Origin: Quadrisphaera setariae
Lineage (GTDB): Bacteria; Actinomycetota; Actinomycetes; Actinomycetales; Quadrisphaeraceae
Direction: 5' to 3'
Assembly: GCF_008041935.1 (NCBI RefSeq)
Contig: NZ_VKAC01000007.1
Span: 186,001 to 250,000 of the forward strand
DNA: 64,000 bases
In this document: one piece after another, positions 23,631 to 34,051 of the stretch
Numbering within the stretch: position 1 is the first letter of the stretch
How the letters are laid out: each line of letters opens with the position of its first letter
Made by a program: the position numbers and the translations under genes
The notes under the pieces: generated by a model
Seen by the model: the letters and a program-made list of their open reading frames with translations, nothing else
Database searches by the model: none
Told to the model about the DNA's origin: nothing

Positions 23631-24943
23631 CGCAGCCGCCGCCGTGACAGCGCGCGCAGCTGGGACCGTCGGCCCGCGGCGCCCGCCGTCCCCGCCCAGG
23701 TGACCACCTCCACGCCGACCGCGCGCAGGTCCTCCAGGCGGTCCTCGCGCTCGAGCGCCACCACCTGGTGGGCCAGCCGCTGCGCCGCGGTGCTGCCGCC
23801 CAGCCGGGGCGCCGGCAGCACGTCGACGGCCACCACGCGGTGCCCGCGGCTGCGCCACGTGCGCGCCGCACCGCCCGCGACGTCGTCGAGGAAGGTCGAC
23901 AGCACGTACACCAGCGCTGACGGCGGCACGGGCGGCAGCCGCCGCACCCCCGCGAGCACCCCGGTGGCGCGGGTGGTGGCGACGGCGGCGAGCACCCGGC
24001 GCAGGTGGCGGTCGCCGGCGCCGACGGGGGTGGAGCGGCCGCCGGCGAGCAGGTCGCAGAACGCCACCCGGTCTCCGCGGCGCACGGTGCCCGCGGCGAT
24101 GGCGCTCGCCGCCTGCCGCGCCAGGTGCAGGGAGCTCACCCCGCGCCGGTCGACGCGGTTGGTGCCCCACTGCGCGACCACCTCCCCCACGTCGTCGCGG
24201 CTGTCGACGACGACGACGGCGACCGCGTCCGAGGTCGCCAGGCTCCGCCGCACGTAGAGGTCGGTGATCTCCCCGGCGGTGCGCGAGCGCCGCGCGGTGG
24301 CCCTCCAGTCGATGCGGCGCAGCCGGTCACCGGGGGCGAAGGGGCCGATGTCGCGGAAGTCGCCGCCCTGGCCGGGGCGGGAGGAGTCGTGCACGCCCGA
24401 CAGGCCCCGCAGCCCCGGGGGCAGCGGCAGGTCGGTGGCGGGCGCGTACGCGGGCGCGAGGACGCGCTCGGCGCTCGACTCCCCCACCGGCCCGGCGACG
24501 AGGCCGGCGTCGGGGGCGAGCAGCCCCACCGAGGCCCGCACCACCTCCTGCGGGCCGGACACCCCGAGCAGCTCCACGCTCCCCCGCAGCTCGCCGGTGC
24601 GAGGACCCACGAGGACCTGCCGCGTGCGCCCGCCCACCAGCGCCAGGCGCACGAGGGCGGACCCGGCGCCCGGGGGCACGTGCAGCGCGACCCGGTAGGC
24701 GACGGTGCGGCTGCCGGTGCCGGCTCCTGCGCTCGAGGGCGGGTCGACGTCCACCTCGACGTCCGTCCCGGCCTCGCCCGGCACCGGGCGCTGCCAGCCG
24801 AGGGCCGCCGTCACGAGCAGCGGCGCTCCGAGCAGGGCGACGTCGGGACGGCCCAGCGCCAGGCCTGCGGCGGCCAGCACCACGCCCAGGCCGACGGCGG
24901 TGGCCGGGGCCGCCGTCCACCGCCAGGCGGGCTGCTCCCTCAC
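23627..24943 (-). CDS. DUF58 domain protein
   Basis: 438 residues. Two N-terminal membrane segments (about 15-55) precede a beta-rich region, then the DUF58 signature FRDIGPFAPGDRLRRIDWRATARR near residue 230 and a von Willebrand A-like tail (AVAVVVVDSRDD). DUF58 proteins accompany MoxR ATPases and are thought to act in envelope-linked protein assembly or chaperoning. GTG at 24943 with AAGGA upstream, 11 bases beyond the MoxR gene stop. It overlaps the following membrane-protein gene by 4 bases. Confidence 0.9.
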   Translation of the reverse strand: MREQPAWRWTAAPATAVGLGVVLAAAGLALGRPDVALLGAPLLVTAALGWQRPVPGEAGTDVEVDVDPPSSAGAGTGSRTVAYRVALHVPPGAGSALVRLALVGGRTRQVLVGPRTGELRGSVELLGVSGPQEVVRASVGLLAPDAGLVAGPVGESSAERVLAPAYAPATDLPLPPGLRGLSGVHDSSRPGQGGDFRDIGPFAPGDRLRRIDWRATARRSRTAGEITDLYVRRSLATSDAVAVVVVDSRDDVGEVVAQWGTNRVDRRGVSSLHLARQAASAIAAGTVRRGDRVAFCDLLAGGRSTPVGAGDRHLRRVLAAVATTRATGVLAGVRRLPPVPPSALVYVLSTFLDDVAGGAARTWRSRGHRVVAVDVLPAPRLGGSTAAQRLAHQVVALEREDRLEDLRAVGVEVVTWAGTAGAAGRRSQLRALSRRRLR

Positions 24944-24953
24944 GCCTGGTCCT

Positions 24954-25939
<986 letters not shown>

Positions 25940-25943
<4 letters not shown>

Positions 25944-26554
25944 GCGCCGCCTCCTCCTGCTCGTCCTGGCCCTGCGTCCGGTGCTGGTGCTGCTGTTCCC
26001 GCTGCTGGTCCCGCTGCTGGTGGTGGCCCTGCTGGTCCGGGTCCCAGCGCCTCCAGCCGCGCCAGGCAGTGCGCCACCGCCCTCACCCCCGGCGTGGGGG
26101 ACGAGCGCGAGAGCAGCACGCGCACCGCGGCGGCGCCCAGCAGCTCCTCCGCGGCGGCCCTGCCGGCGGGGTCGTCCAGGTCGACGCCGCGCCGGCGCAG
26201 CCGCGAGCGGCCCAGCGCCTGCACGCGGACCAGGCCCGCCTGGCCCATGCCGCCCTGGCGCGCGGTGAACGCGACGGCCAGCCCCAGGAGGTCGCTGCGC
26301 GAGCCGGGCTCCGACGCGGGCGGCTCGGCCGGCCAGCGGTGCTCCTCGGCGCGCGGCAGGGCCACGGCCACGAGGCCCGCGCCCAGCAGGGCGGCGCTCA
26401 CCGTGGCGACGAGGGCGGCGTCCCAGCCGGCCACGAGCATCGCGGCCGCCAGCACGACCACCACCGCGAGCGCCACCTGCAGCCGGGTGCGGCGCGGCTC
26501 GTGCAGGAGCGGGGTGAGCGACCGCAGCACCGGCCCCCGGGCCGCGCCTCTCAC
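25940..26554 (-). CDS. Hypothetical two-helix membrane protein of the MoxR operon
   Basis: 204 residues from GTG 26554, which overlaps the upstream stop as GTGA. It has two adjacent hydrophobic segments at about residues 28-75, then a soluble Arg/Ala-rich region with Pro/Ala/Gly-rich C-terminus. I do not recognise a family. Tight overlap on both sides shows that it belongs to the MoxR-DUF58-DUF4129 operon. Confidence 0.7.
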
Positions 26555-27330
26555 CGCGCACCCCCCTGCTCGTCCAGCGGCTCGTCCCGCTGCGCGTCCC
26601 AGGAGCGGGCCAGGGCCCGCAGGGCGGCGCGGGCGCGCTCGGCGTCGTCGTCGTCCTGCTCGACCGACCGGGAGGACGTCGCGCCCGGGCGGGCCCCGAA
26701 GCGGGCGCGGGAGTACAGGGCGCGCAGCACCTCGACGGCCTCGCGGTCTGCGGGGACGCGGCTCAGCAGCCGACCGGTGAACTCCGTGGGGGTCTCCGCC
26801 GGGGCGCGGGCCACGCCGGCGTCGGCGGCGGCCTCCTCCAGGCCCAGCCAGGCGCAGACGACCGCGTCGTCGAGGTCGCGCGGGGCCTGGAGCACCTCCA
26901 GGGACCTCGCGATGCCGCGGCGCACCACCGGTGCGGCGAGCACCGCGCCGGAGGCCGCGGTGGCGTCGTCGAGGGGGTCCAGGACCTCCTCCCGGCTCGC
27001 CCGGCGCTGGAGCAGCCGGCGCACCACCAGGACGACGACGACGGCGACCAGCGCCACCACCACCGCGACCAGCGCAGCCACGAGCCACCCGGGCACGTCC
27101 AGTGCCTGGCCGCCCGCCGACGGCGTGAGGGTGGTGGGCGGCCTGGTCGGGGTGGGGGTGGGCAGCGGCGCCCCCGGCAGGGACGGCGTGCGCCCGGAGG
27201 GGGTGGTCAGGCCCTCAGCGGCCGCGGCGAGCACCACGAGCAGCGCCGCGACGGCCGTGCCTGCCACGAGCCGGCCCCGCCGCGGCGGGGGTGCCGCTGC
27301 AGGTGCGCCGTCGGACAAGCCCTCAGACAA
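26551..27330 (-). CDS. DUF4129-type membrane protein
   Basis: 259 residues if TTG 27330 is used; a second in-frame TTG at 27318 is equally possible and neither has a clear ribosome site. An N-terminal hydrophobic segment (about 22-42), a Thr/Pro-rich stretch, a second membrane segment (about 80-107, ending RRLLQRRAS) and a C-terminal soluble domain with VVCAWLGLEEAAADAGVAR and ETPTEFTGRLL mark it as DUF4129, a family common beside MoxR ATPases and often transglutaminase proteins. First gene of the operon. Confidence 0.75.
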   Translation of the reverse strand: MSEGLSDGAPAAAPPPRRGRLVAGTAVAALLVVLAAAAEGLTTPSGRTPSLPGAPLPTPTPTRPPTTLTPSAGGQALDVPGWLVAALVAVVVALVAVVVVLVVRRLLQRRASREEVLDPLDDATAASGAVLAAPVVRRGIARSLEVLQAPRDLDDAVVCAWLGLEEAAADAGVARAPAETPTEFTGRLLSRVPADREAVEVLRALYSRARFGARPGATSSRSVEQDDDDAERARAALRALARSWDAQRDEPLDEQGGAR

Positions 27331-27373
27331 GCACGTCGACGCGCGCCGGGCCAGACGTCAGACGGGCCGGACG

Positions 27374-28063
27374 TCAGGCGCGCTCGAGGCGCCGGGTCTC
27401 CACCACGAGGAGGGCGAGCACCGCCAGGAGCACCACCGGCGCCACCCAGATGGCCCGCACGCCCCAGGCGTCCGTGGCGAACCCGCCGATCACCGCCCCG
27501 GCGACGAAGGACAGGAGCACAGCGCCGAGGTCGCCCGCCTGGCGCCCCCCTGTCGGCCCTCCCCGCCCGCGGACCCAGCGGTAGGTCGCCTCGATGAAGC
27601 TGCGGAGGTTCCCCGAGGCGAAGGTGCTCGTGTAGGACAGCCCCCTCACGGAGCGGAACACGCTGAACTGCATCGCCGCCGCGAACGCGACAGCGGCCCC
27701 CGTGAGGGAGTTGGTCACCGAGATGTCCGGGGCCCGCGGGATGAAGCCGACCGCCACCAGCACCACCACCTGCAGGAGCAGCACCACGCGCACCGGACGG
27801 CGCAGGAGCCGCCGCACGCGGTCTCCGGCCATCACCTCGGTCAGCAGCACCCCGACCATGAAGGCGAAGATGCTCGGCACGTGGCTGAGCGCCTTGGCGA
27901 CGTCACCGCCTCCGGCTGCGGCGGCCAGCAGGATGATGTTGCCGGTCTGCGCCCCGGCGAGCACCCCGCCGCGGGCGAGGAACGTGTGGGCGTCGACGAA
28001 CCCTCCGGTCGCCGCGAGCAGCGAGGCCACGGCGAGCGACTCCGGCCTGCTGCGCAGACCCAC
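27374..28063 (-). CDS. YoaK/DUF1275 membrane protein
   Basis: 229 residues with five or six membrane segments. Family landmarks are GGFVDAHTFLARGGVLAGAQTGNIILLA near residue 20 and FASGNLRSFIEATYRW near residue 145. Members are presumed transporters of unknown substrate. GTG at 28063, 7 bases past the folA stop, so it may be the last gene of the thyA-folA operon. Confidence 0.85.
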   Translation of the reverse strand: MGLRSRPESLAVASLLAATGGFVDAHTFLARGGVLAGAQTGNIILLAAAAGGGDVAKALSHVPSIFAFMVGVLLTEVMAGDRVRRLLRRPVRVVLLLQVVVLVAVGFIPRAPDISVTNSLTGAAVAFAAAMQFSVFRSVRGLSYTSTFASGNLRSFIEATYRWVRGRGGPTGGRQAGDLGAVLLSFVAGAVIGGFATDAWGVRAIWVAPVVLLAVLALLVVETRRLERA

Positions 28064-28070
28064 CTGCCGG

Positions 28071-28640
28071 TCAGCTCCTCTCGTACCAGGTGATGCGGTA
28101 GCGGGTGCCGTTCTCCGCGGTGGCCCAGCCGCCGCCGTCGGGGTCGCGGCGGACGGCGGTCCAGGCCGCCGGGTCGACCTCGGGGGCGAGCGCCTGCTCG
28201 GCGCGGTCCCCCTCGACGTCGAGGTCCACCTCGGTGATGGCGAGGACGTCGAGGGCGCCCTCGGCCAGGGCGAGGGCGTACACCTGCGCGCCGCCGATGA
28301 CCCAGACCTCGCCGTCGGCGCCCTCACCGGGCTGGGCGGCGGCCTCGAGCGCCTCGGCGAGCGTCGTGGCCGTCACGGCGCCCGGCGCCGACCACGACGG
28401 GTCGCGGGTGAGCACCACGCAGCGGCGACCGGGCAGCGGCCGCCAGCGCTCGGGCAGGGAGTCCCACGTGGCGCGGCCCATGACCACGCCGTGCCCGCGG
28501 GTGGTGCGGCTGAAGTGCTTGAGGTCCTCGGGCACGTCCCAGGGGACGTCGCCGTCGGCGCCGATGACGCCGGAGCGGTCCTGCGCCCAGACGGCCCCGA
28601 CCCTGCCGCCGGGGGTGCTCGCCGTGCTCGAGGTGCTCAC
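28071..28640 (-). CDS. folA: Dihydrofolate reductase
   Basis: 189 residues. It reduces dihydrofolate to tetrahydrofolate with NADPH. Visible: [34 protein letters not shown] with the catalytic acidic residue in that loop, [21 protein letters not shown], and [14 protein letters not shown] at 28640 overlaps the thyA stop by 4 bases, and thyA makes the dihydrofolate it recycles. Slightly longer than most at the N-terminus (about 12 residues). Confidence 0.97.
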   Translation of the reverse strand: MSTSSTASTPGGRVGAVWAQDRSGVIGADGDVPWDVPEDLKHFSRTTRGHGVVMGRATWDSLPERWRPLPGRRCVVLTRDPSWSAPGAVTATTLAEALEAAAQPGEGADGEVWVIGGAQVYALALAEGALDVLAITEVDLDVEGDRAEQALAPEVDPAAWTAVRRDPDGGGWATAENGTRYRITWYERS

Positions 28641-29476
28641 ACCGCCACCGGCGCCTTGATGGTCGGGTGGTGGCGGTAGCCGACCACCTCGACGTCCTCG
28701 ATGGCGTGCTCGAACAGCGGCGCCGGGCGCAGGTGCAGCTGCGGGAAGGGGTACGGCTCCCGGGACAGCTGCTCGCGGACCTGCTCGACGTGGTTGTCAT
28801 AGACGTGGCAGTCGCCGCCGGTCCAGATGAAGTCGCCGACGGCGAGCCCGACCTCGGCAGCGACCAGGTGCGTGAGCAGCGCGTAGCTGGCGATGTTGAA
28901 CGGCACGCCCAGGAACAGGTCCGCGCTGCGCTGGTAGAGCTGGCACGACAGGCGCCCGTCGGCCACGTAGAACTGGAACAGGGCGTGGCAGGGCGCCAGC
29001 GCCATCTTGTCCAGCTCGGCCACGTTCCAGGCCGAGACGAGCATGCGGCGGGAGTCGGGGTCTCGCCGCAGGGTGTCGAGCACCTGCGCGAGCTGGTCGA
29101 CGGTGCCGCCGTCAGGGGTGGGCCAGGAGCGCCACTGCACGCCGTAGACCGGGCCGAGGTCACCGTCGGGACCGGCCCACTCGTCCCAGATGGTGACGCC
29201 GCGCTCCTGCAGCCAGCGGGCGTTGCCGTCCCCGCGGAGGAACCACAGCAGCTCGGCGACGATCGAGCGCAGGTGCACGCGCTTGGTGGTGACCAGCGGG
29301 AACCCGGCGGACAGGTCGTAGCGCAGCTGGGCGCCGAACACGCTGCGCGTGCCGGTGCCCGTCCGGTCGCTCTTGGTGGCGCCGTGGGCCATCACGTGGG
29401 CGAGGAGGTCCTCGTACTGGCGGTCGACGGGTCCGTCGGCCTGGCGGGCGGCGGGCGCGTGCTGCTCCGAGGTCAC
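28637..29476 (-). CDS. thyA: Thymidylate synthase
   Basis: 279 residues. It methylates dUMP to dTMP using methylene-tetrahydrofolate. Catalytic Cys163 lies in [33 protein letters not shown] and [12 protein letters not shown] are the folate and nucleotide sites. It carries the [12 protein letters not shown] phosphate loop. GTG at 29476, with TAGCCT ending 6 bases before it, so probably a leaderless mRNA. Translationally coupled to folA. Confidence 0.97.
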   Translation of the reverse strand: MTSEQHAPAARQADGPVDRQYEDLLAHVMAHGATKSDRTGTGTRSVFGAQLRYDLSAGFPLVTTKRVHLRSIVAELLWFLRGDGNARWLQERGVTIWDEWAGPDGDLGPVYGVQWRSWPTPDGGTVDQLAQVLDTLRRDPDSRRMLVSAWNVAELDKMALAPCHALFQFYVADGRLSCQLYQRSADLFLGVPFNIASYALLTHLVAAEVGLAVGDFIWTGGDCHVYDNHVEQVREQLSREPYPFPQLHLRPAPLFEHAIEDVEVVGYRHHPTIKAPVAV

Positions 29477-29482
29477 CGCGGC

Positions 29483-29488
29483 AGGCTA
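29483..29488 (-). promoter_or_regulatory. Putative leaderless -10 of thyA
   Basis: Minus strand TAGCCT, six bases (GCCGCG), then GTG at 29476. Matches TANNNT and the spacing seen at several other starts in this window. Confidence 0.5.
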
Positions 29489-29541
29489 GACCGCGCAGGT
29501 GACAGCCCGGCGACGGCGACGAGGCGCTGCACCATGGACGG

Positions 29542-30210
29542 GTGGACGGACCAGCGACCCGCGTGCTGCTCACCGGCTTCGAGCCCTTCGCCGGAGACGA
29601 GGCCAACCCCTCCTGGCCGGCGGTGCAGCGGGCGGCTCAGCTGCTGGCCGACGAACGGCCGCGCCGGATCGAGGTGCAGACCCGGCTGCTGCCGGTGGAG
29701 TTCGGACGCAGCGCGCACCTGCTGCGCGCCGCCGTCGACGAGGTGCGGCCCGCCGTCGTCGTCTGCGCCGGTCTGGCGGGCGGCACCGCCGCGGTGCGCG
29801 TGGAGCGGGTGGCGGTGAACCTCGACGACGCCCGCATCCCCGACGCCGCGGGCGCCCAGCCCGTGGACGTCCCCTCGGTGCCGGGCGGCCCGGCGGCCTG
29901 GTTCGCCACGCTGCCGGTGAAGGCCGCGGTCCGCGCTGTCGCGGAGGCCGGGGTGCCCGTGGCGCTGTCGGCCAGTGCGGGCGGGTTCGTCTGCAACCAC
30001 GTCTTCGCCGCGCTGATGTGCCACCTGGAGGAGGACGACGACCGCGCCCGCGGCGGCTTCGTCCACCTGCCGTGGGCGAGCGACCTGCCGCACCCGCCGG
30101 ACGTACCGGCCCTGCCGCTGGAGCAGCTGGCCCGGGCCCTGGTTGCCGTGGTGCGGGCGGCGCTGGAGCACCGGGCCGACCTGCACGTCCCCGGTGGCGC
30201 CCTGCACTGA
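29542..30210 (+). CDS. pcp: Pyrrolidone-carboxylate peptidase
   Basis: 222 residues, family C15. It removes N-terminal pyroglutamate from peptides. The triad is visible: Glu88 (VRVERVAVNLDDARIPD), Cys151 (SAGGFVCNHVFAALM) and His175 (GGFVHLPW). The start LLTGFEPFAGDEANPSW is typical. GTG at 29542 gives a normal length; the ATG at 29534 is out of frame. Divergent from thyA. Confidence 0.95.
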   Translation: MDGPATRVLLTGFEPFAGDEANPSWPAVQRAAQLLADERPRRIEVQTRLLPVEFGRSAHLLRAAVDEVRPAVVVCAGLAGGTAAVRVERVAVNLDDARIPDAAGAQPVDVPSVPGGPAAWFATLPVKAAVRAVAEAGVPVALSASAGGFVCNHVFAALMCHLEEDDDRARGGFVHLPWASDLPHPPDVPALPLEQLARALVAVVRAALEHRADLHVPGGALH

Positions 30211-30635
30211 GCCGCCCTCTGCCTCTCGGCGCGCTCCGTCTGCGCCGCGCCCCGGGCTCCCGTGCCCGCGCGCCCTTCCCGCACCTTCCCTAGCACGTGC
30301 CCTTCTCGAGGCCGCCCTTGTCGCACTCTCCGCGGCACGTGCGGGTGGAAGACCACGCCGGTGCGGTCCAGGGCCAGGACCGGACCCGCTGTGACCCCGG
30401 ACTGCACCGCGGAGGCGCAGCCGGACAGACGCGGGGCGGTCGTCGTCCTGGAGCGGCTGCTGAGCGGCGACCACCACCACCGGACGCAGGCTGGGTGGAG
30501 CCACGCCAGTCCCTCATCGGCACGGGGGCGCCCTGTGCCAGTAGGACTGGCACAGGGCGCCCCCGTACCGACGAGGAGGGCTGCCGAGGGGCCGGCGCGA
30601 CGCGCCGCGGTCTCCCGGGGCGCGCCGCGCCGACC
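30211..30635. other. Gap between pcp and the CNNM gene
   Basis: 425 bases lacking a convincing gene. On the minus strand an 87-codon frame ends in CRGECDKGGLEKGTC, and another carries an LSGC-like stretch. Neither has a good start, conserved motif or codon pattern, so I leave them uncalled. The region holds one very strong hairpin at 30517-30571. Confidence 0.6.
30517..30571. terminator. Long near-perfect hairpin
   Basis: A 21-bp perfect inverted repeat (30522-30542 with 30546-30566) closes on a 3-base AGG loop. It extends by 4 more pairs after one C/A mismatch, giving about 25 paired positions. It lies 65 bases beyond the stop of the CNNM gene (30636, minus) and 300 bases after pcp, so it is a plausible bidirectional terminator without T-runs. 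The length is unusual for a simple terminator. Confidence 0.75.
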
Positions 30636-31724
30636 TCAGCGGGCGGTGGCGGCGCTGGTGCCGAGCGCCCGGCGCGACGGCGACGGCGCGCCGCCGGCCC
30701 GGGCGGGCTCGGGCGTGCTGACCGTCTCGGGGAAGAGCCGGCCGATGATGTCGCTGACGGTGACCACGCCCTGCGCGGCGGCGCCGTCGGCGCGCACCAG
30801 CACCAGCTGGCTGCTGGTGCGGCGCATCGCGGCGAGCGCCGTCCCCAGCGGCGTGCCGGGGTCCATCGTGAGGACCTCGGAGGAGCGGTCGGCCACGGGG
30901 GCGCCGTCGGCCAGCAGCAGCGTGTCGCGCACGTGGACCACGCGGCGGGGCACGCCGTCGCCGTCCTCCACGAGCACCCGCAGGTGCCCGGTGCTGCGGC
31001 TGACCTCCCGCACCCGCTGCGCCGACGCGTCCGCGGGGACGGACGTGATGACGGGGCGCTGCGGGAGCACCTCGGCGAGGGTCAGCTGCTCCAGGTCGAG
31101 CGCACCCGTGATCCGCGCCCGGTAGCTCGCGTCGAGCGCACCGACGCTGGCGGAGTGCTCCACCAGCTGGCGCAGGTCGTCGGAGTTCGAGCTGTCCTGC
31201 TTCTCGTTGACGGGCTCCACGCCGATGCGGCGCAGCATGGCGTTGGCCATCTCGTTCATGAGCAGCAGCGCCGGCCGCGTGGCCAGCATGAACGCCCGCA
31301 TCGGCAGCGCCAGGAGCGTCGCCGAGGTCTCCGGGTGGGCGATCGCCCACGACTTCGGCGCCATCTCGCCCACCACGAGGTGCAGGAACGTCACCACCAC
31401 CAGGGCGAGGACGAACGCGATGACGTCGGCTACCCAGTAGGGCAGGCCGGCGGTCTCCAGCAGCGGCGTGATGGCGTAGTGCACCGCGGGCTTGGTGATG
31501 GCGCCCAGCGCCAGGGTGCAGGCGGTGATGCCCAGCTGGCAGCCGGCCAGCACCACGGTGAGCTCGTTGGACGACTTCAGCGCCGCCCGCGCCGAGCGCG
31601 AGCGGGAGGCGGCGTCCTCCAGGCGGTAGGGCTTGGCGGCGAGCATCGCGAACTCGACGGCCACGAAGAACGCCGAGAGGGCGATGATGAGCGCGGTCCA
31701 GCCGGTGACCTCGAACCAGCTCAT
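30636..31724 (-). CDS. CNNM/CBS-domain transporter (CorC/HlyC family), no C-terminal CorC domain
   Basis: 362 residues. An N-terminal CNNM (DUF21) membrane domain with four hydrophobic segments (residues 5-165; VFLHLVVGEMAPKSWAI is the family re-entrant motif) is followed by a CBS pair (about 215-335: VLPQRPVITSVPAD..., VLVRADGAAAQGVVTVSDIIGRLF). It lacks the C-terminal transporter-associated domain of its neighbour. Such pairs of paralogs are common in actinobacteria and are linked to magnesium or cobalt homeostasis. ATG at 31724 overlaps the upstream stop (ATGA). Confidence 0.93.
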   Translation of the reverse strand: MSWFEVTGWTALIIALSAFFVAVEFAMLAAKPYRLEDAASRSRSARAALKSSNELTVVLAGCQLGITACTLALGAITKPAVHYAITPLLETAGLPYWVADVIAFVLALVVVTFLHLVVGEMAPKSWAIAHPETSATLLALPMRAFMLATRPALLLMNEMANAMLRRIGVEPVNEKQDSSNSDDLRQLVEHSASVGALDASYRARITGALDLEQLTLAEVLPQRPVITSVPADASAQRVREVSRSTGHLRVLVEDGDGVPRRVVHVRDTLLLADGAPVADRSSEVLTMDPGTPLGTALAAMRRTSSQLVLVRADGAAAQGVVTVSDIIGRLFPETVSTPEPARAGGAPSPSRRALGTSAATAR

Positions 31725-33142
31725 GCGGGCACCTCCTCAGCGCGGTCGGTCTGCTCGTCGGAGCGCTGATCGTCCCGTCCACCGGCGGGGCCGCCGGCCA
31801 GCTCGATCCGCACCCGGCTCGGGACGTGCCGCTCGACGGCGAGCACCTCCATCCGCAGCACCCACGGCGCGTCGGGCTCGTCCTCCAGCACCGAGGCCGG
31901 GTCGGGCGGGAGCTCGACCTCCACCACCTCGCCGACGGCCGGCAGGGTGCCGTGGGCGTGGATGACCAGACCGGCGAGCGTCTCGGCGTCGTGGTGGTCG
32001 GGGAAGTCGTGGCCCACGAGGCGCTCGACCTCGTCGAGGGGCTCCTGGCCGGAGACCTCCCAGACGTCGCCGGCGGACTGCAGCGGGCCGCCGGCCGCGT
32101 CGGCGGGGTCGTCGTGCTCGTCGGTCAGCTCACCGACGACCTCCTCGGCGATGTCCTCCACCGAGAGCACGCCGGCGAGGCCGCCGTGCTCGTCGATGAC
32201 GCACGCCAGCTGCGTACGGGCGGCGGCCATGGACCGCAGCGCCACCGGCAGCGGCGTGCTGGTGGCCACCAGGTGCGGCGGCCGGGCGAGGTCGCCCGCG
32301 CTCCGCACGGAGGGGCCTGCGTCGAGCAGGTCGGTGAGGTGCACGACGCCCACCACGCCCTCGTCGTCGTCCACCACCGGGTAGCGGGAGTGGCCGGTGG
32401 CCATGAGCTCGCGCAGCTCGCTGACGGTGGTGCCCGCACGCACGACGTCGGTGCGGGGCCGCGGGATCATCGCGTGCTCGGCGTCGCGGTCGGGGAAGTC
32501 GAGGATCCTGTCCAGCAGCACCGACAGCTCCGCGGGCAGGTCACCGCTCTCGCGGGAGGCGCTGACGATGTGGTCGAGGTCTCGCGCCGTGGCGGTGGAG
32601 TCGACGTCGTGGACGGGCTCGATGCGCAGCAGCCGCAGCAGGGCGTTGGAGGCGGCGTCGAAGACCGTGATGACCCACCCGAACAGCGCCAGGTAGAGCT
32701 TCGTGGACGCGGCCAGGGCCGTGGAGGTCTGCTCGGGCCGGGCGATGGCGTAGTTCTTGGGGAACAGCTCGCCCAGGAGCATCTGGATGAACGTGGCGAG
32801 CAGCAGGCCCGCGACGGTGCCGATGGCCAGGCCCACGCCGGAGGGCACGCTGGCCACGCCGAGCAGCTGCGACACGGCCTGCCCGATGAGCGGCTCGGCC
32901 GTGTAGCCGACCAGCAGGCCGGTGACGGTGATCCCCAGCTGCGCGCCGGAGAGCATGAACGAGGTGCGGCGGGTGATGTCGAGGGCGCGCGTGGCCGCGG
33001 CGTCGCCCTTCTCGGCCCGGGCGCGCAGGCGCGACCTGTCGACCGACATGTAGCCGAACTCCTGGGCCACGAAGTACGCGGTGCCGGCGGTGATCACCAC
33101 CACCACGACGAGCCCGGCGAGCAGGAGCAGGACCGCGCTCAC
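31721..33142 (-). CDS. CNNM/CBS-domain transporter with CorC/HlyC domain
   Basis: 473 residues: CNNM membrane domain (about 1-185, with LLGELFPKNYAIARPEQ), CBS pair (about 205-330: MIPRPRTDVVRAGTTVSELREL..., QLACVIDEHGGLAGVLSVEDIAEEVVGEL) and a C-terminal CorC_HlyC domain (about 345-435: ETLAGLVIHAHGTLPAVGEVVEVE). GTG at 33142. It is the upstream partner of the CNNM gene that follows; overlapping starts and stops suggest a heteromeric pair. Likely divalent cation transport or regulation. Confidence 0.94.
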   Translation of the reverse strand: MSAVLLLLAGLVVVVVITAGTAYFVAQEFGYMSVDRSRLRARAEKGDAAATRALDITRRTSFMLSGAQLGITVTGLLVGYTAEPLIGQAVSQLLGVASVPSGVGLAIGTVAGLLLATFIQMLLGELFPKNYAIARPEQTSTALAASTKLYLALFGWVITVFDAASNALLRLLRIEPVHDVDSTATARDLDHIVSASRESGDLPAELSVLLDRILDFPDRDAEHAMIPRPRTDVVRAGTTVSELRELMATGHSRYPVVDDDEGVVGVVHLTDLLDAGPSVRSAGDLARPPHLVATSTPLPVALRSMAAARTQLACVIDEHGGLAGVLSVEDIAEEVVGELTDEHDDPADAAGGPLQSAGDVWEVSGQEPLDEVERLVGHDFPDHHDAETLAGLVIHAHGTLPAVGEVVEVELPPDPASVLEDEPDAPWVLRMEVLAVERHVPSRVRIELAGGPAGGRDDQRSDEQTDRAEEVPA

Positions 33143-33237
33143 CGCTCACCACCCGTCACCAGGAGTGCAGAGCGGGGACTTCGAGGCTCCTTGGGAGACC
33201 TCGGGGAGCGATCGCGCGAGGCGGTCATGACCTTCCG

Positions 33238-33282
33238 GGGGTGCTCGGGCGGCGTCCGGTCTGGGCGCCGCGGGAGCACCCC
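33238..33282. terminator. Stem-loop between HAD gene and CNNM operon
   Basis: 17-base arms (33238-33254 and 33266-33282) pair at 15 of 17 positions around an 11-base loop; the two mismatches are G/G. It stands 59 bases beyond the HAD gene stop (33341, minus strand) and about 96 bases before the CNNM start, as expected for a terminator. Confidence 0.65.
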
Positions 33283-33340
33283 ATGGTGCCGCACCGGGGT
33301 GTGATCGCCAGCCGGAGATCACCCGCCGCGGTGAGGCGCC

Positions 33341-34045
33341 TCACGCCGGCAGCAGGCGCACGCCGTCGTCGTCCCCCTCGAGCAGCACACCGGACAGGTC
33401 GACGACGACGGCGTCGGCCCGCGCGGCGACCAGCTCCTCGACGCGGTGCGTGGAGGCCACCGCCAGCGTCGCGCAGCCCGCGGCGCGCCCGGCGGCGATG
33501 CCCGCGGGGGCGTCCTCCACCACGAGGCAGCGAGCCGGGTCGACCCCGAGCCGCTGCGCGGCGAGCAGGTAGGGGGCGGGGTCGGGCTTGCCGCGCTCGA
33601 CGTCGCTGGCGGTGACGACCACGGCGGGCGCCGGCAGGCCCGTCGCCCCGATGCGCGCCACGGCCAGCGGGCGGGTGCAGGAGGTGGCGATGGCCACCCG
33701 GCCGGCGGGCAGCGCGGAGAGGGCCTCGCGGGCGCCGGGCAGGACGACGATGCCGTCGGTGTCGGCCACCTCGATGTCGTCGATGCGCTGGGTGGCGGAG
33801 GCCCACCGCTCGGGCGGCACCAGCTCCGCCACGATCTGCGCCGACGGGATGCCGTGCTTGCCCGCGAGCAGCGCCGGGTCGACGCCCTCCTCCTCGGCCC
33901 AGCGGAACCAGGACCGCACCACCACCGGGCCGGAGTCGATGAGCGTGCCGTCCATGTCGAAGAGCACGGCGTCGAAGGTCCGACCGGTCAGGGAGTCCAG
34001 GCCGAGGGGCAGGCCCTCGGGCGCGGGCAGGGGCTGGGTGTCCAC
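33341..34045 (-). CDS. HAD-superfamily phosphatase (beta-phosphoglucomutase/GPP type)
   Basis: 234 residues from GTG 34045. Motif I is DAVLFDMDGTLIDS near residue 22, motif II IATSCTRPL, motif III Lys in SDVERGKPDPAPY, and motif IV VVEDAPAGIAAG. The cap domain between motifs I and II (WFRWAEEEGVDP...HGIPSAQIV) resembles glycerol-3-phosphatase and 2-deoxyglucose-6-phosphatase. Substrate is uncertain. It diverges from the membrane acyltransferase gene with only 19 bases between start codons, so both transcripts are probably leaderless. Confidence 0.92.
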   Translation of the reverse strand: MDTQPLPAPEGLPLGLDSLTGRTFDAVLFDMDGTLIDSGPVVVRSWFRWAEEEGVDPALLAGKHGIPSAQIVAELVPPERWASATQRIDDIEVADTDGIVVLPGAREALSALPAGRVAIATSCTRPLAVARIGATGLPAPAVVVTASDVERGKPDPAPYLLAAQRLGVDPARCLVVEDAPAGIAAGRAAGCATLAVASTHRVEELVAARADAVVVDLSGVLLEGDDDGVRLLPA

Positions 34046-34051
34046 GGCGGG

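Noticed and set aside
30290-30553. 87-codon minus-strand frame ending in a Cys-rich CRGECDKGGLEKGTC
   Set aside because: No ribosome site or codon bias, no signal peptide, and it crosses the strong hairpin at 30517-30571; unsupported as a gene.
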